A stretch of 64,000 bases of DNA from Siphonodentalium dalli (GCA_032622095.1 CP136065.1:100015343-100079342); one strand, 5' to 3'. Shown: positions 10,392 to 22,219, numbered from the stretch's first letter. Notes: generated from the sequence alone by a model not told the origin. A program made the numbers and translations.

Positions 10392-12053
10392 CAGAGACGT
10401 GGCGACGGGGGGGGGGGGGGGGGGGGGGTCACCCCCCCCCAACTTTGGTCAAAATTTTCAACAGTTGGAAATTTCATACCTGTCAAAACATTAGTTGGAA
10501 ATTTCACATCAACAATAGGTTGAAAATTTCTTGTAGTTTGATTATAAAACAATTTATTGGGGGGGATTTATTGTTTTTGGACTAATAGTTGCATATGTTC
10601 CTATTTTTAGTAAAAAAAATTGACAGAAATGGTCATATGTTGGAAATTTTCCAACCTTGGGGGGGGGGTGACAGGTTGGAAATTCCCAACACTTGGAAAG
10701 CTTGTGTCCTGGTCCCTCCCCCTTGGCCAGTCAAAAACTTCTAGTTAATTTAAGAAAACAATGTTGTCATACATTTGGTCAACATTGTCATTGGAATTGT
10801 CATCAGTTGGAAATTTTCCAACCGAAATGGGGGTGTAGCCTGTAGGGTTTGAAATTTCCAACTGTAGGAAGGCTTGAGGCTAGTCTAGATGCTAGGATTT
10901 CGCGATTTTCTTGTTCAGATTTCAAAATTTTCCCACACCGGGCCCAACCATGGTCGACTCGGTGTGTCATTGCCCCTCCCCATGGCCAATACAAAACTGC
11001 TACTTAGTTTAACAAAACAATATTTTACTACATTTGGCCAAACTTGTGGACAGAAATAGTCATCAGTTGAAGAATTTTCCAACCTGAGGGGGAGGGGAGT
11101 ATGAGGTTTGAAATTTCCAACACTAGGAAAGCTTCAGTTGAGGCCAGTCCAGATGCTAGGATTTGCGATTTTCTTGTATCGTTTTCAAAATGTTCTCACA
11201 CCGGGCGAACAACCATGGTCAGACCGGTGTGTCCTGGTCTCTTGTCCGTAGCCGTGTGCATTTGTTTGGAATTATGCCACTAGATTTTTTTTTTCTGATT
11301 CCGGGAATATAGATATAGAATACTTATGAATATATAGGAAACAAGAGGTGTGCATTCGAGTGCTAGCATACCCCCACCGTGGCAAATTCAACCCGCATTA
11401 TCCGTAAACCCAACAAAAAAGATTTTTAACTTTAAAGAAAAATTCGGACTAATTATATCGATATGGTGTCACAAGAAGCTTGTACAGAAAAAATTATTCA
11501 AATTGGTTCATATTTGTTAAAGTTATTAAGTCAGACAGAATTTTCTAAGTCAAAATAAGTTGAAAATGAAGTGTAATATTACAAAAAACAGTTTGAGCCA
11601 ATCCCTAGCCGCATCATGTACAGAGGGTATTGTGAGAAGCATATATACCAAAAATTATTTAAATCGGTTCATATTTGTTAAAGTTATTAAGTCGGACAGA
11701 ATTTTCTAAGTCAAAATAAGTCGAAAATGAGGCGTAACTTGAGAGACCGTCCTAAGGAGATTGCATACAAAAAATTATTTAAATCGGTTCATGGTTGTTC
11801 GAGTTATGAGGTCGGACGAACGGACGGACGGAGGGAGAAAGCGTGACGGACGGACGGACGCAGTCAATCCAGTATACCCCCCATTTTCTTCGAAAGTGGG
11901 GGTTTAATTATGCCTGATCACTGATGTACAAGGAGGGGGTTGCAAAATGGAATAATGCAAAACTTGTGTTTGGTCTGATTCAGGGGGGGGGGGTGCAGTT
12001 TGAATTTGCCAAGGTGGACACCCCCCAACAGAGACCCTCTAGCCACGTCCCTT
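10392..12053 (+). mobile_element. hAT-like non-autonomous element, copy 1
   Basis: Terminal inverted repeats read CAGAGACGTGGC at the left and, as reverse complement, AAGGGACGTGGCTAGAGGG at the right. The 8-bp TSD TCCATAGT occurs at 10384-10391 and 12054-12061. Eight-base TSDs with CAGGG-type ends define hAT. The interior is a non-coding sequence full of AGTTGGAAATTTCCAAC motifs and G/C homopolymer runs. It is homologous, in opposite orientation, to 48030-49198. This copy is longer because it carries an insertion at 11342-11907. Confidence 0.72.
11342..11907 (+). mobile_element. Pearl/HINE-like element nested in the hAT copy
   Basis: The sequence is absent from the sister hAT copy at 48030-49198, where the flanks TATATAGGAAA and TTAGGCCTGA are joined. 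It contains three degenerate core units (GGTTCATATTTGTTAAAG), a GGACGGACGG stretch and a 3' stem-loop CCCCCATTTTC...GAAAGTGGGGG. It begins CAAGAGGTGTGCATTCG. The empty site supports a single insertion event. Confidence 0.6.
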
Positions 12054-12239
12054 TCCATAGTATGCTCCCTCCCAACTGAAGCAAACCCACTCCCAAGTTC
12101 GTAATATTCCTTTGCACATGTTGGAATTTTACAACTCAACTCAAGCTTTCCTAACTGTTGCAAAGTTCAAACCTGGCATGCCCCCCCCTTTTTTTAATGG
12201 TGGACCCCATTCAAACAAACTTTGATCCCAACCCTCCAT
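12054..12239. repeat. C-rich repeat fragment related to the hAT interior
   Basis: Motifs such as TTGGAATTTTACAACTC, CTTTCCTAACTGTTGC and a C7T5 tract resemble pieces of the hAT-like interiors at 10.4-11.3 kb, but no ends are preserved. Confidence 0.35.
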
Positions 12240-15206
12240 AGGCCATATACACCAAACGCCATTTCTTGATTGGTCGAAATGTGTTAACAAATCTGTAACC
12301 GTCCCAAGTAACACAAGGACCCTCCATACTAGTTACAACATATAAGCTAAATAGGCCTGATGGCTCTTGGGGAGGAGCCATTTTAAGAATTACTATGGGG
12401 GAAGAGTTGTGTCCCTGGTCGCACCCCTATTTGACCTGGTTACCCCATTTGAACAAATCTGAATCCTAGTCACACGAGGACTCTCCATACGAAATGGTTC
12501 TTCAGAAGATGTTTTAAGAATACCTATTGAGGGAAAGAATTGTGTCCCTGGCTCCAACCCTATTTGACCCAGTGATCCAATTCTTAATCAAATCTGAATC
12601 CCAGTCATCCATACCAAATATAAGCTAATAGGCCTGATGGTTCTTGATAGGAAGACGTTTTAATAATTAATATAGATGGACAAGTTATGTCCCTGGCCCC
12701 ACCCTTATTTGACCCGGTGACCTCATTTGAAAACATCTGTATCCCTGTCACTCAAGGACCCTTCGTACCAATTATAAGCTAAATAGCCCCGATGATTCTT
12801 GAGAAGATGTTTTAAGGATTACTATGGATGGAAAGAGTTATGTCCCTAGCTATGCTACTTTTTTTTACCCTGTGACCTCCATTTGAACAGAACTAAATCC
12901 CAGCCACCTTGGGACCATCAACACAAAATATGACTCAATTCTTTATCTCAGGTAAGCTAAGAAAAACGCCTCCTTCTTTCTCATCCAGTTTCCCATATGT
13001 AATTGCCTGAGAAAACAGGTATTTAGTTTTACTGGCCTAACTGTCAGATTCATCATTCTCACTTGGCCTTGGGAGTTTGTTATCATAAGCCATAGGTCAT
13101 TTATATACAACAGGCAGAGGGTTTTAGTGTATTAATCAACAGAGCTGTCACTCCAATAAGATTTTGTTAATACATGTACTGCCATTTCATTTATTACTTT
13201 ATAATCACCTTAGCCAGCACAATGTGATTTCTATATTGCAGTATATGGTGTTATGTAAACATTCTGTGTTCTCAGTCACCTTCCTCATATCTCATAGACC
13301 TCTGAGTATCTGCTGTTTACATATTCTTAATTTAAAACTGATTTAAACGAAATTTGGTGCAGTCACCCTGGTGGATGTTATAACGGTGTTAGTTTTTTTT
13401 TTAATTTAAAAGTTAAAATAAAAATATTAAATTGAGCAAGAAATTAATCTTAATTAAAATGTTAAATGAAAGTGTCAATGACACTGTAGCTCAACTTAGG
13501 TAGGGGAATAATTTAATGGTTGACAGTAAATGGAGGAATAGGAAAAGTGCTAATTGAAATGTCTAAGTAAGACTAGATGTACATGTCAAAATCAACATTC
13601 ATAACAGGTTTCATAATGATCGGATCAGGGATGTGGTCATTATGATGTGCCAAAGGATTTATTGATGCAAAGAGTAAATTCTAAAATGACCTGTAGCCCG
13701 TGCCAATGGATTGAATTTTGAAATCCAAGATGGCTGCCAGCGGCCATGTTTTTTGGCCGTATTACCCCAAAATGACTCGTTCCCATATACATGTCAATAT
13801 CAATATTCATGACAAATTTCATAAAGGTCAGACCAAATGTAGGACCTGTAACCCGCGCCAAAGGATTTAGTCATGCAAAGAGTAAAATCCAAGATGGCTG
13901 CTGGCGGCCATGTTTTTTGGCCGAACAACCCCAAAATCACTCTTTCCCATCTACATGTCATTGTTAACATCCATGACAAATTTCATGAAGTTCTGATCAA
14001 AACTACGACCTGTAGCCTGCGCCAAAGGATTTAGTCATGCAAAGAGTAAAATCCAAGATTGCTGCCAGCGGCCATGTTTTTTGGCCGAACGACCTCAAAA
14101 TGACTCGTTCCCATCTACATGTCAATATTAACATCCATGACAAATTTCATAATGATCAGACGAACAGTACGACATGTAGCCCGTGCCAATGGATTGAATT
14201 TTGAAATCCAAAATGGCCACCAGTGGCCATGTTTTTTGGCCGAATGACCCCAAAAAGACTCGTTCCCATCTACATGTCAATGTCAACATTCATGACAAAT
14301 TTCATAAAGATCAGACCAAAGGTACGACCTGTAGCCCGCGCCAAAGGATTTAGTCATGCAAAGAGTAAAATCCAAGATGGCTGCTGACGGCCATGTTTTT
14401 TGGCCGAACGACCCCAAAATGACTCGTTCCCATCTACATATCAATATTAACATCCATGACAAATTACATGATGATCAAACGAACAGTACGACCTGTAGCC
14501 CGCGCCAATGGATTGAATTTTGAAATCCAAGATGGCCACCAGCGGCCATGTTTTTTGGCCGAATGACCCCAAAATGACTCGTTCCCATCTACATGTCAAT
14601 GTCAACATTCATGCAAAATTTCATAAAGATCAGACCAAAGGTACGACCTGTAGCCCGCGCCAAAGGAAATTGTTGACAGACACACGCACACACGGACGAC
14701 GGACGCCAAGCCATGGCAATAGCTCAAACTTACAAAAGTAAGTTGAGCTAAAAATGGATTGGAATTGTTTTTTTGTTTTTTGTTTTTTTCCAAATCAATT
14801 TTGTTTTGGTTTTAAATTGAGCAAATTATTTTTTTAAAGATTTATCTCCCTGGCTCTGCCTCTATTTGACCCAGTGACCCCATTTGAACACATCTGAATC
14901 CCAGTCACCCAAGGACCATCCATACCAAATATAGTAAGCTAAATCGGCCCAATGGTTCTTGAGAATTCGTTCTAATAATTACTATGGAGGAATAGAGTTA
15001 TGGCCCTGCTTTCGCAACTATTTGACCTTGTGACCTCATTTGAACAAATAGCACTGAATGTGAGTCACCAAGGGAACATCCACACCAAATATGAACCCAT
15101 TCGGTCTTATGGTTCCGGAGAAGATGTTTAAATAATTGGACAGACGACGGACGAGGAGTGATGACTGTAGTTCCACCCGAGACTTCGTCTCATGTGAGCT
15201 AAAAAG
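12240..15206 (+). mobile_element. Pearl/HINE-like element with ~150-bp core units (outer)
   Basis: Four diverged core units between 12240 and 12940 (motifs GACCCTCCATACC, ATAAGCTAAATAGGCC, CTATTTGACC) continue as two more at 14840-15140. They end in GGACAGACGACGGACG and a small hairpin (GAGACTTCGTCTC) before GTGAGCTAAAA. The gap between the two blocks holds a second tandem-core element, so this one was interrupted. No ORF is credible. The 5' boundary is uncertain. Confidence 0.5.
13486..14752 (+). mobile_element. Pearl/HINE-like element with ~155-bp core units (nested)
   Basis: About seven core units repeat the motif GGCCATGTTTTTTGGCCG followed by CCCAAAATGACTCGTTCCC. Two subtypes alternate (CCAAAGGATTTAGTCATGC and CCAATGGATTGAATTTTG), giving a higher-order period near 310 bp. 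It ends with ACACACGGACGACGGACG and a hairpin AGCTCAAACTTA...TAAGTTGAGCT. The same stem sequence AGCTCAACTTA appears at the left end near 13489, giving the short inverted ends expected of this class. Confidence 0.55.
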
Positions 15207-15675
15207 CAGAGAGAACGTGATGGATGGAGAGATCTGTTTTCTAGGGGTTAGGCCAAAAGAACAAAATATCTCAAATTCGGGTTTCCCTACCGACCCTTTT
15301 AAAAATCCCCTTCAATATCAACCTGGCACTAATCCAAGAATCAACATTGCAGAAGACACGAAAAGCCATACGAATATGTCCAAAAAAATTAAGCCTGCCT
15401 ACACGAGTCAGGTTCAAGTTACTTTCCTTGTGAGTGGACACAAAACCAGCTTCGCCATAGTGTGGCGGCATATGTATTATAACCTAATGTTTCGTGCGCA
15501 TTAAGTACCAATTGAGCCACCTGTGGGCTCCTACATGCACTCTTGGAACAAATGTGTATAAATTCTACACAATATGTGTTACATTTTATCTTAAACAAAA
15601 TTGTGTAGAAATGACACAACAGAATATGTGTCTCAGTGGAATTTTTTCACAAATGAATAATAGTGAATATGTATA
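15207..15675. other. Unassigned; overlaps a spurious 122-codon ORF
   Basis: An open frame at 15136-15504 begins inside the repeat tail (its first residues are microsatellite-derived) and shows no domain. I do not call it a gene. Confidence 0.4.
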
Positions 15676-15960
15676 TATGGGAAGCCAAATTGACATTTAA
15701 TAAATAATTGAGCTTAAGCACAATAAGGAATCTCTAATTGCGCTTAAGCACAATAAGAATATTCCTCATTGTGCTTAAGTGCAATTAGATATTCCTTATC
15801 GCGCTTAAGTACTTAAGCTCAATAGATTTTCCCTTATTCCGCTTAAGCACAATTAGGTATTCCTACCTAATTGCACTTAAGTGCAATAAGATATTCCTTA
15901 TTCTGCTTAAGCGCAATTTCATTCTTATTGCGCTTAAGTGTAATTAATATAACCTAGTAA
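15676..15960 (+). repeat. Partial TATGGGAGGCC-family element with TTAAGC arrays
   Basis: Begins TATGGGAAGCCAAATTGAC, a diverged copy of the terminus at 16901 and 17620. It continues into repeated AATTGCGCTTAAGCACAATAAG-type units. The right terminus is not recognisable, so it is a truncated or decayed member. Confidence 0.55.
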
Positions 15961-16900
15961 AAGCTACATATTAAATATCTGACAGCAGCTTTAAAACAAC
16001 ACAATTTTAACTGAACTGTACAATCATTGTGTTTAACACTTTTTAAAGCTGCTGCCAATTAACATCCACACCAAATAAGCGAAGCTTACTGTTAGTGACA
16101 CCATTTAGAAACTTTATTGAAACCTGTTTTTTTTTTGGACTTTATATCCAGTAACTGTGATCATATTTTATATGTCATCAGTGAAGTTTGAAGCCTCTCA
16201 TTCTAATCGACCATATCAACAAATAAACAACTGAGATTGTACCATAGTTTTAAATGTTTTTAACAAAATATCTAGCCTGCTCAATATTTAATAAAAATTC
16301 CACACAACGGCTAAATTCTAGTAATATATAATCAAATAAACAGATGACCGCCGTCTATAAGATAAACAAGTCTGGGTGAACGATCTATAATGACCCGATC
16401 AGGCTAAAATATATGTTTTCCCCAAATTCCTATCTTCCTGACACAGTGCTCACTGCTGTAAGAGAGAGAACTCTACATTTCTTGAATACCTGTATTGAAA
16501 TTGTGTTTGTTTGAAGTTCTGTGCATTTTTATATTCAATATTATCAGTAAATAATTATTCCGTGTCTTAATTAAAAAGAAATCAGAATTAAATTTTGTTA
16601 AATATTGGTTGAATGATAATTATCCCAGATGCATGATGGTTGTTAAAGACCGATCGGTTTATTTACAATAGATAAGTTGTATGTTCACCTAGATCATGCC
16701 ACGAATCTCTACTCTGGTTAATGCCCATTAGAGATCATATAATTTCCACCTTCACAAAACCTTGGAACTTTTTGAAGTTTTGACAGGTATAACCTTATAA
16801 AGTTGAAAAAATAACACGGGGAATATATTTCTTAGTTATCATCTCTTCCTTAATAATGTACGGTACTTCACTCTAGATGAAGGTCCCAACCTGAGATTGC

Positions 16901-17208
16901 TATGGGAGGCCAAATTCACATTTATTAATAATTGTGCTTCAGCGTAATTCAAATGCACTTCAGCGCAATTCAATTGCACTTCAGTCCAATTCAATTGCGC
17001 TTCAGCGCAATTGAAAATTAATTGCCCTTCAGCGCAATTATTTTCCCATATATGGGAACCCCCCAGTTAATTATTAAATGGAATAACCTAGTATATCTAT
17101 TCAGGGGTGTAAGCTAGCTTGTAACAATAATTGTGCTTCAGTTAATATGAATCAAGCTGGATTGCGCTTCAGCGCAATTATTAATAAATGTGAATTTGGC
17201 CTCCCATA
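16901..17208. mobile_element. TATGGGAGGCC element with TTCAGCGCAATT array
   Basis: Ends TATGGGAGGCCAAATTCACA and its exact complement. The 6-bp duplication GATTGC lies at 16895-16900 and 17209-17214. The interior is mostly the near-palindromic unit TTGCGCTTCAGCGCAA in various states. It is non-coding. The 6-bp TSD does not clearly match a common superfamily (Dada-type elements make 6-7 bp duplications). Confidence 0.65.
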
Positions 17209-17375
17209 GATTGCATGCATTTCTCTAACTTTTGTGAGCCGTTATCGTAATAAACATTGAATTAATTACCAACGATAAATCCGATAATTGTAAGCGACGC
17301 AAAGCAAAATAGCTTACAAATTCACTTAAATCCGGATATTTTTAGTTGGAACCTTCACCTATAGTGAACCACGTG

Positions 17376-17473
17376 ACAGGCCCCTGGGGAAAATTACTAA
17401 AATACCAAAATAGACTACATTGGTAGGCCTATAGTCTATATTGGTATTTTAGTAATTTTCATCAGGGGCCTGT
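17376..17473. repeat. 98-bp palindromic MITE-like hairpin
   Basis: ACAGGCCCCTGG at the left and its complement at the right enclose arms through AAAATTACTAAAATACCA. The centre lies near TAGGCCTATAG. No clear TSD. Confidence 0.6.
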
Positions 17474-17619
17474 GTAGTGAAGTATATCATTAAGGAACAA
17501 ATAATAACTAAGAATTATATTCCCAGCGTTATTTTTTTCGACTTTATAAGGTTCCCTGTCAAAACTCAAAAAAGTTCCAAGATTTTGTACTGCTGGAATA
17601 CGATATCTACGGGCGTTAG

Positions 17620-19017
17620 TATGGGAGGCCAAATTCACATTTAATAATTAATTGCGCTTAAGCGCAATTAATTGCGCTTAAGCGCAAATAATTACGCTTA
17701 AGCGCAATCAATTACGCTTAAGCGCAATCAATTACGCTTAAGCGCAATTCATGGTTATATGTAACAAAACACCCCTGGTGAATAAATAGGTTTCTCCATA
17801 ACTTAGCATTAACTTCTATTGACATGTCACCTCTTGGTTTCATTGGTTTGATTGGGTAGGGAGCTAGCCCAACTTCTTTATCAAAATGGCTGACTCGCAA
17901 TAGTATCAACTTCTGTTTTAGTTGGAGCGACTCGTGATAGCATTATATTATCTTCGGTATATATTAGTTGGGGCTACTCGCAATAGCATTACTTTCTGTA
18001 TTAGTCGGGGCGACATTGATTTTCTTAAATTTTCGAGTATACAGGCACACCATATGAGGGAAGCAAGCCCTCGGTGACACCACATTCACACTATATGATC
18101 ATGGAAATACTATAGATTTGTGCAAGAGATGCTGATTTAATAAGAAAAACTAGAGCTCCAACACTGAGACACCAAAGCTCCAGTGATTACACACCATTTT
18201 TTGGACAGGGATGCTGATAATATGAAAATAGGGTTTTTTCCCCCTGATTTAAGTCAATAAGTAAACCATACAGTAATGCTCTAATTAATCGACTCCTTAA
18301 CCACAGCAGAATTATGGATAACTTTTCAGGATTTAGTCGGAAATATGGCTTGTTGGCATTCATTGGAAAGCTCTCGAGAGCTTTTCGATGAATGGCAACA
18401 AGCCATATTTCCGACTAAATCCTGAAACGTTACCCATAATTCTGCTGTGGTTAAGAAGTCGATTAATTAGAGCATTACTGTATGAGGTAAGAAAGCCCTC
18501 ATGCAGTGACACCGCATGCGTGTATACTAGGCTAAAATCTGTGCAAAAATACATTAAAAACATCATACAAAAAATTACTAAGAGTTCCGGGAAGGCGACA
18601 TCAATTCTTTGGATAGAGGGATGCTGATAATATGTAATTAGGGATTCTCCTTGTTGAACACATACTCACAGTTGACTGTTGAGTACAGGTCAAAATTAGC
18701 CCAATGCTCATATTGTGTTGCTAGGTGATACACCAGGTCATGCTAATAGTTTATGGGTAGGTTAGATAGTAGTCACAATTATGCTTAAGCGCAATTGATT
18801 GCGCTTAAGCGCAATTGATTGGCTTAAGCGCAATTAATTGCGTTTAAGCGTAATTAATTACGCTTAAGCGTAAATGCCCTATTTGCGCTTAAGCACAATA
18901 TGTGGTATTTGCGCTTAAGCACAATTGATTGCGCTTAAGCGCAATTATTTGCGCTTAAGCGCAATCAATTGCGCTTAAGCGCAAATTCATTATTAAATGT
19001 GAATTTGGCCTCCCATA
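17620..19017. mobile_element. TATGGGAGGCC element with TTGCGCTTAAGCGCAA arrays
   Basis: The ends TATGGGAGGCCAAATTCACA and their complement match 16901-17208. A 6-bp TSD CGTTAG occurs at 17614-17619 and 19018-19023. The paralogous sequence at 6775-6812 reads GGGCGTTAGCATTAG without the insert, confirming the target. Subterminal arrays (17640-17745 and 18778-18985) consist of the 16-bp perfect palindrome TTGCGCTTAAGCGCAA separated by AATT or AATC. The middle contains unique AT-rich sequence and a Tigger-like MITE. No transposase ORF. Confidence 0.7.
18271..18480. mobile_element. Palindromic Tigger/mariner-like MITE, copy f
   Basis: Starts CAGTAATGCTCTAATTAATC and ends with its complement, TA-flanked at 18269-18270 and 18481-18482. 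At 210 bp with nearly full arms it is the most complete member of the family seen at 2.9-4.8 kb. It is nested inside the 17620-19017 element. Confidence 0.8.
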
Positions 19018-19060
19018 CGTTAGCCATAGTATAGATTCTTGACATGATATGACGTTCACA

Positions 19061-19501
19061 CAGACAGTCTACATCATAACATGACCGCTGACGATACATT
19101 GTAACCGAAATCGGCCCGGAAGAAGAAATTCATCAGCTGTTGTGCCAGTCAACCAGTGTCAAATATGAGTAGTTGTGTACGTGGCATGTTGCACATTATA
19201 GCATGTAGCATTTATCATTGCCAAAAGTAACACGAAATAACATCTCAGATATTTAGAAAAACACACAGAGAAATTCTTACCAGTTCACTACACAATCGGA
19301 CTGGAAATATTCACTTCCGCGGTGGAATTCCCCAGTAAGGAAATTAGTTATAAATAGCCGTAAGATAATGACGGCCAAGAACGACCACTCATTTTGTACT
19401 TCCTTCAAACATAAAAATTATAGAGTTGCTTTCCCCGTTGACTTGTATCACCAGAGTGGGGGTGGGTGATAAGTGGGAGCGCAGATTCGGGCTTGTTTTT
19501 T
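19061..19501. other. Unassigned sequence
   Basis: No repeat, domain or hairpin recognised. There is moderate GC in patches but no sustained ORF. Confidence 0.35.
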
Positions 19502-20517
19502 CGGTCCAGGGAAGATTAGGCAGTGGTGATTCGGCAGGGACGATTCGGCCCCAATTAGGTAATTAGGTGGCGTGGGTGTTAATTGGACGGCTTTTTATGT
19601 TGATTAAATCTTGGGGGTTTTGATTGCCTTTGATTTGGGGCCGGTCTTTTTATGACAATGGAGATTATACATGTACTTAACGTTTTATTGGCAACACTAT
19701 TAACGGATATATATACATAGTAATAAAACACATCAACAAATTCAAATAATGATATGAATATATACATTTTACATGATAAAACATCCGAAAATTTATTGAT
19801 TAAACATTGAAAAATCTTATCAATACAATATAATTTATTTCAGTTATTGAAAACAAGTTAAAACATGGAAGAATCAATCAGTACAATTGTTTATTTATTA
19901 AAACAGTTTTAAAACATGGAGTACGTTGTTTGTCTTCGCAGCCGCCGCAGTTCTTTGATTGTCCGTTCTTGTCTTGTGGATCGTGTTTGCCTCCTGTAGA
20001 AACTCTGTCATCTTGATGCTGATGGGGTTGTTTGTCTTATATGATATAAAAAGTAGAGTATATGTGTACATAACTGTACATGCTTACCCTTAAATAGATG
20101 GAATCATGTTGTGATAGGGCGATGTCATGAACAAGTCTCACAATTTTATCTTGTTCAAACAAACCTGCCAGAAGCCGCTCTGAGTGTAAAAAGCGCTAAA
20201 CTATCCAAGGTAGATACATATATCTATATAGAAACATTATTATGTACAACTTTATTATAAAATTTCTCACAGACAAATCACAGGAAAGAATATTGTAACA
20301 AAACGGTCAAATCATAAGATCAAAATATAATATAAACTAGAGCAATGATACCCTTTTATACACTTTAATTAAAATGTTTTATTATGATAATAAAATATCA
20401 TACAACAGAAAAATATATATAAACATCCAAATATCCTATACTGAAAAAACATTTTTAGGTGAGAAGATTCGGTCCAAACCATGGGCCGAATCGTCCCTGC
20501 CGAATCTTCCCTGGACA
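19502..20517. mobile_element. 1-kb inverted-repeat element (GTCCAGGGAAGATT ends)
   Basis: GTCCAGGGAAGATTAGGCAG at the left end corresponds to the complement of CTGCCGAATCTTCCCTGGAC at the right. Both ends continue into GGGACGATTCGGCCC; the left arm carries about 14 extra bases, apparently a local duplication. The interior is AT-rich and non-coding. No TSD could be fixed. Confidence 0.55.
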
Positions 20518-20820
20518 GTCATTTGAGTAAATACATTGCTCATTACCTGAACACATATATGAAATTCAAGGCAAAGCATTTCCTTCAAGTTAAGACTGGT
20601 ATGTTTTACCAACCATAGCTTCATGGTCACTAGTCTATTAATAATGTCAAACCTCCATATCTTTCTGAGGACAGCTTTAACTATATTACAATAATTCAGC
20701 ATGCATAATTGTTACCATTGTGTGAGTTATAATTTGTGACTCCTTGGAATTTGAATACATGTAACTCGTATCCGTTCCTCAACCATATTCTGATTAATAT
20801 CATGTATAATGGAGAACATG

Positions 20821-21588
20821 TCTCTATTCCGAAGGTTCGCTATTCCGAAGGTTCACTATTCCGAAGGTTCATTATTCCGAAGGTTCGCTATTCCGAAGGT
20901 TCGCTATTCCGAAGGTTCGCTATTCCGAAGATTTTTGTTATTTTAATGAATGGTAAATTCAATATTCTAAACTATTGAGTGGGTTCTTTATCACGAAGAC
21001 TCTTTTTATGAAGGAAATAACTGAAAACATTTTTTTCGCGGGTTTCCTTGAGATTAAATGTCATTACGTATGACGCTATTTCCCAAAACATATTCACGTC
21101 AGGCAGCCCACACAATTGCTATGTTTCCATACGATTTAATGTCATCACGTATGTATCTGGAGGTTCGAAAATTAAGTGGGCCTTTAATGTTGATGTTTCT
21201 TTCGAATACAGATTGCCAGTCCGGAAAAAAACTATATCTCTTATACATGTAGTTTATTTCAGTCATCGTATTTTCAACTTTCCATAATAAACGATAAACT
21301 GATACTGTCTTCTTGCTATTAATAACCGACATCTGGGACAATTTGGGAATTAGAAGTGGGTGTATACATGTACTATATGTGAATACTAGCGTAATAGTAT
21401 TTTCATTCCTCGTGTGGTTTTTGTGGTGGGGTGCAAATTTTAATTCATTTCTGGTTAAATACGCCCAGAATAGAAAACCTTCGGAATAGCGAACCTTCGG
21501 AATAGCGAACCTTCGGAATAATGAACCTTCGGAATAATGAACCTTCGGAATAGCGAACCTTCGGAACAATGAACCTTCGGAATAGAGA
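20821..21588. mobile_element. Element with inverted arrays of a 16-bp unit
   Basis: Seven head-to-tail copies of ATTCCGAAGGTTCGCT-type units at 20821-20932 are mirrored by seven complementary copies at 21477-21588. Both arrays end in TCTCTATTCCGAAGG. About 540 bp of unrelated sequence lies between them. Terminal inverted repeats built of short tandem units resemble foldback-type elements. The long ORF read through the right array on the minus strand is a by-product of the repeat. Confidence 0.6.
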
Positions 21589-21885
21589 ACCCTACCCGTA
21601 TAATGTACTGCATACACAGTGTACTCAAAACATATGCTATGTCATTCTTGTTACTAGTGTCTTTACTTACACAGTCCATGCATGCTCTTAAAAAGAACTT
21701 ATAGAAACCCAAATTATTAAGCCATTAAGCCAATATCGACATTTTTCATTACTCAAAATCAAATCCTAATTAGTTGGACATTTTATTAGACCAAATCCTA
21801 ATAGTTGGAAATTTTATTAGACCAATTCCTATATAGTTGGAAATGTTATGGTCTCACCCCAGTTGGAAACTTCCCTGGTTATACA

Positions 21886-22219
21886 CATTAGCGTGACGGC
21901 ACTTAAAATTGTAAGTATTTTCTTAAAAATCCAAATTATTCTATCAAATTTGAAGTGTGATTTTTTAATATGACCGTTTGTATCCGTGTGTGTTGAATGG
22001 CTAAGTTGCCCTCTCTGCAATGTTATGCGACATTAGCGTGACGGCACTTAAAAATGTAAGTATTTTCTTAAAAATCCAAATTATTCTATCAAAATTGAAT
22101 TATGATTTTTGAATCGTTTGTATCCGTGTGTGTTGAATGGCTAAGTTGCCCTCTCTGCAATGTTATGCGACATTAGCGCGACGGCACTTAAAAAGGTAAG
22201 TATTTTCTTAAAAATCCAA
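21886..22219 (+). repeat. Tandem repeat, ~140-147-bp unit
   Basis: Two full units and a partial third start ACATTAGCGTGACGGCACTT and include TTTGTATCCGTGTGTGTTG and CCTCTCTGCAATGTTATGC. A further partial unit lies at about 22685-22755. The sequence between 22220 and 22685 may be an insertion within the array. Confidence 0.65.

Larger units (their letters stand above)
16690..19060. repeat. Dispersed inverted-repeat host element filled by insertions
   Basis: The left end GATCATGCCACGAATCTCTAC is the approximate complement of GTATAGATTCTTGACATGATA at the right. The same terminus family bounds 6178-6815. Here the interior was expanded by at least four later insertions, listed separately. GGTCCCAACC and GGTTGGAACC-like motifs near 16885 and 17345 suggest further internal symmetry. 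Confidence 0.45.

Noticed and set aside
15136-15504. 122-codon plus-strand ORF
   Set aside because: It starts in a GACGGACG repeat tail, and no motif or conservation can be seen.
17640-18985. CRISPR-like look of regularly spaced short palindromes
   Set aside because: There are no unique spacers of constant length, the genome context is eukaryotic, and the arrays sit inside a transposon with TIRs and TSDs.
21099-21617. 172-codon minus-strand ORF with repeated LFRRFAIPKV peptides
   Set aside because: The peptide repeat is a translation of the 16-bp DNA array. The remainder has no domain, and the other array gives a similar spurious ORF.
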